7,597 bases of DNA from Anaerolinea sp. (GTDB lineage: Bacteria; Chloroflexota; Anaerolineae; JAAEKA01). The position numbers and the translations under genes were made by a program. Position 1 is the stretch's first letter; each line of letters begins with the position of its first letter. The stretch is from contig JACSRL010000134.1 in assembly GCA_014879765.1 (NCBI GenBank), forward strand, positions 1 to 7,597, written 5' to 3'. Below the pieces are notes generated by a model. That model worked only from the letters and a program-made list of their open reading frames with translations. It ran no database searches and had not been told where the DNA came from. Shown in pieces: positions 5,927-7,597 of this stretch.

Positions 5927-7462
5927 CTACTTAGCAGCAACGAGCTGACGGGCGTGGGCCAGCGCCTCTTCCCGGCTGGTCACCTCGCCCGCGGCCTGCG
6001 CTTCCAGCACCGCTGCCAGCAACTGGCCGATCTGAGGGCCGGGGCGCAACGCCAGGTGGGCCATCAGCGCACGACCGTCGACCAGCGGCGTCGGGCGGAT
6101 GGTCTCCAGCGGGCGGGTGAAATAGGCATCGATCAACGCGACCACCAGATCGATCTGGCGCTGCCAGTCGGCCAGTTGCAGGCCGGGGCCGGCCATGGCC
6201 CGCAGATCGGCCAGGCTCAGCAGGGCCGTATCGACGCCGGCCGCGTCCAGATCGCGAAAATAGCGGTGGATCGCGCGCCGGCTGGGCGGGCCGGCCGCCG
6301 CCAGATGGTGCGGCCGCATGTGGCCGGCGACGATGGTGGTCACCCAGCGCACCTCGGCCTCGCTGAAGCGCAGCCGGCGCAGCGCCTCGCGCGTCAAGCT
6401 CACGCTCACATCCTCGTGGCCCAGGAACTGGGTCCGCTCCGGGCCGCCGTCGGGCCTGGCCGCCACGGTGCGGGTGGCCGGCTTGCCCCAATCGTGGCAC
6501 AGCGCCGCCCAGCGCAGCGCGCCGCGCCGGTCGCCCAGGGCTACGCCGACTGCCTCGGCCAGGTGCCGGGCCAGCGCCGGCCGATGCGGCGCCAGCATCT
6601 GGCACACGGCCACGTCCAACGCGTCGGCCGGCGCCTCGCGGCCGGCAATCCAGCCGGCCAGCCAGGCGGCATAGCCCAGGGTCCGGTTGGTGTGGTCGAA
6701 CACATCCCAGAAATGCGGCGCTGACTGCTGCACGCCGCGCAGCGCCGCGGCTTCGGGCAGCGTCTCGACCAGCAGGCCCAACTGGCTGAGGATGTTGAGC
6801 CAACGGCTGGGGGTGGGAGCTGCCAGGATGCGCACCAGCTCGTCGCGCACGCGCTCGTTGGCGCAGGCAGCCAGCAAGGGCGCGTGGCGGCGGACCTGCC
6901 GGCCCGTCTCCTGCTCTAGACGCAATCCCCAGGGGGACAGTTCCGCCAGCAGCCGCACAGCCCGCAGGCAGCGCACGGGATCCGCGGGCAGCGCCTGGGG
7001 CGACGGAACGCGCAGCAGACGCGCCTCCAGATCAGCCAGGCCGCCGGTCACGTCCACGATCTGCCCCGCGGCGCCGGTCACCTGAACGGCCAGCGCGTTG
7101 ATGGTGAAATCGCGCGCGGCCAGGTCAGCGGCCAGGGTAGGCCCGCGCCAGGCGGCCACATCCACCACCAGCCTCTGGCCATCGGGGGCGGTGAGCAGGG
7201 CGCGGCCGGTGTCGCGCGCTTCGTCCAGCGCCACGAAGGCGCCCTGCATGGCGCTGGCCGCGGCGCGCGCCAGCGCCAGCGCGCCGCTGGGAACCACCAG
7301 GTCCAGGTCACGCAGCGGCCGCCCCAACAACAGATCGCGCACCGAGCCGCCCACCAAAACCAGCGGGACGCCCAGGCTTTGCAGACGCTGCAACACCTGG
7401 CCGGCGAACGTGCCGTCCAGAATGCTCAGGTCAAGAGTCTGGCTGCTTGGGGTGAAATGCAT
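5927..7462 (-). CDS. CCA-adding/poly(A) polymerase family nucleotidyltransferase with HD domain
   Basis: The 511-residue product belongs to the class II tRNA nucleotidyltransferase/poly(A) polymerase family, which adds or repairs CCA at tRNA 3' ends in the cytosol. The head holds GGSVRD (38-43) and the catalytic RDLDLVV (51-57, D52 and D54). RDFTINALAV (117-126) and DPVRCLRAVR (161-170) complete the catalytic and nucleotide-selecting parts, and ERVRDEL (203-209) begins the neck. The C-terminal half carries an HD phosphohydrolase domain: FDHT (255-258), CHDWGKP (322-328) and GHED (348-351) keep its metal-binding His and Asp. It is somewhat longer than common CCA enzymes. The sequence cannot separate full CCA-adding from A-adding or CC-adding activity. 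I prefer the ATG at 7460-7462; the frame also opens at an ATG at 7526-7528, which would add 22 residues encoded by a 15-bp repeat. Neither start has a strong ribosome binding site. Stop TAG. Confidence 0.93.
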   Translation of the reverse strand: MHFTPSSQTLDLSILDGTFAGQVLQRLQSLGVPLVLVGGSVRDLLLGRPLRDLDLVVPSGALALARAAASAMQGAFVALDEARDTGRALLTAPDGQRLVVDVAAWRGPTLAADLAARDFTINALAVQVTGAAGQIVDVTGGLADLEARLLRVPSPQALPADPVRCLRAVRLLAELSPWGLRLEQETGRQVRRHAPLLAACANERVRDELVRILAAPTPSRWLNILSQLGLLVETLPEAAALRGVQQSAPHFWDVFDHTNRTLGYAAWLAGWIAGREAPADALDVAVCQMLAPHRPALARHLAEAVGVALGDRRGALRWAALCHDWGKPATRTVAARPDGGPERTQFLGHEDVSVSLTREALRRLRFSEAEVRWVTTIVAGHMRPHHLAAAGPPSRRAIHRYFRDLDAAGVDTALLSLADLRAMAGPGLQLADWQRQIDLVVALIDAYFTRPLETIRPTPLVDGRALMAHLALRPGPQIGQLLAAVLEAQAAGEVTSREEALAHARQLVAAK

Positions 7463-7480
7463 CAAAAGAAATCCATCGAT

Positions 7481-7540
7481 CACGATCCCATAGACCACGA
7501 TCCCATAGACCACGATCCCATCGACCATGATCCCAAGGGC
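7481..7540. repeat. 15-bp tandem repeat array upstream of the nucleotidyltransferase
   Basis: Units at 7481-7495 and 7496-7510 are identical (cacgatcccatagac). The unit at 7511-7525 differs by one base, and that at 7526-7540 is degenerate (11 of 15). A decayed half unit may precede at about 7471-7480. Because 15 is a multiple of three, copy-number change would not shift frame. If the far ATG (7526-7528) is used, the array encodes a GIVVY repeat at the protein's N-terminus; otherwise it is an intergenic array just before the start codon. Confidence 0.9.
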
Positions 7541-7597
7541 GTCCCGCCCGCCTCAACCCGGCGAGACGCCTGGCAGATCGGCTCATGGCGAGACGCC
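7538..7597. repeat. 11-bp direct and inverted repeats at the right edge
   Basis: GGCGAGACGCC occurs at 7560-7570 and again at 7587-7597, ending exactly at the window edge. An inverted copy with one difference lies at 7538-7548. In minus-strand RNA, 7538-7548 and 7560-7570 could form an 11-bp stem with one G-U pair and an 11-base loop. No T-run follows, so it is not an obvious terminator. No promoter for the downstream gene cluster is visible in this stretch, so it probably lies beyond the window. Confidence 0.65.

Noticed and set aside
5881..5940. Upstream TTG start for the membrane protein, adding 20 residues and overlapping the nucleotidyltransferase stop
   Set aside because: The ATG at 5878-5880 has a well-spaced AAGGA, and the conserved-looking Cys segment starts just after it. 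The extra residues look like untranslated spacer containing the ribosome binding site.
7431..7586. A 51-codon minus-strand frame (ATG at 7586, TGA at 7431) with WDRGL repeats
   Set aside because: It overlaps the nucleotidyltransferase start in another frame, its repeats come only from the 15-bp array, and it has no ribosome binding site. It remains open to the window edge, so it could be the tail of an upstream gene, but nothing supports this.

Overview
The window is GC-rich bacterial DNA in which every convincing gene lies on the minus strand, so the biological order runs from high to low coordinates. I infer a member of the Chloroflexota (Anaerolineae/Caldilineae type). The reasons are a single-span envelope protein with long Thr/Pro 'TPT' linkers, a cytosolic four-cysteine segment of a kind I associate with that phylum, a SpoIIE/PP2C-like phosphatase next to a small P-loop protein, and separate secD and secF genes. 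This is recognition from sequence only, not a database result.

Layout from right to left: (1) 7481-7597, a 15-bp tandem repeat array and an 11-bp direct/inverted repeat at the window edge. (2) 5927-7462, a class II CCA-adding/poly(A) polymerase-type nucleotidyltransferase with an HD domain. (3) 4120-5880, a membrane-anchored protein with a cytosolic Cys4 segment, one membrane span, Thr/Pro stalks, an Ig-like domain and a six-cysteine exterior domain. (4) 3351-4100, a SpoIIE/PP2C-type phosphatase. (5) 2928-3341, a 137-residue P-loop protein. Genes 2 to 5 are spaced by 46, 19 and 9 bases with no terminator seen between them, so they look like one transcription unit. (6) 2629-2927, a non-coding stretch with a perfect-consensus sigma-70 promoter and a structured leader of about 215 nt. 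(7) 1222-2628 secD and 280-1218 secF, separated by 3 bases and closed by a clear intrinsic terminator at 171-210. (8) 1-170, a second near-perfect sigma-70 promoter reading leftward out of the window, with a TGTGA-N6-TCACA palindrome placed exactly over its -10 box.

SecD and SecF form the membrane complex that uses proton flow to help pull proteins out through SecYEG. The nucleotidyltransferase acts on tRNA 3' ends. The three genes between them (membrane protein, phosphatase, P-loop protein) have the composition of an envelope-linked signalling module whose signal and target cannot be read from the sequence. This trio, the structured secDF leader and the operator-covered promoter at the left edge are the parts most worth following up.
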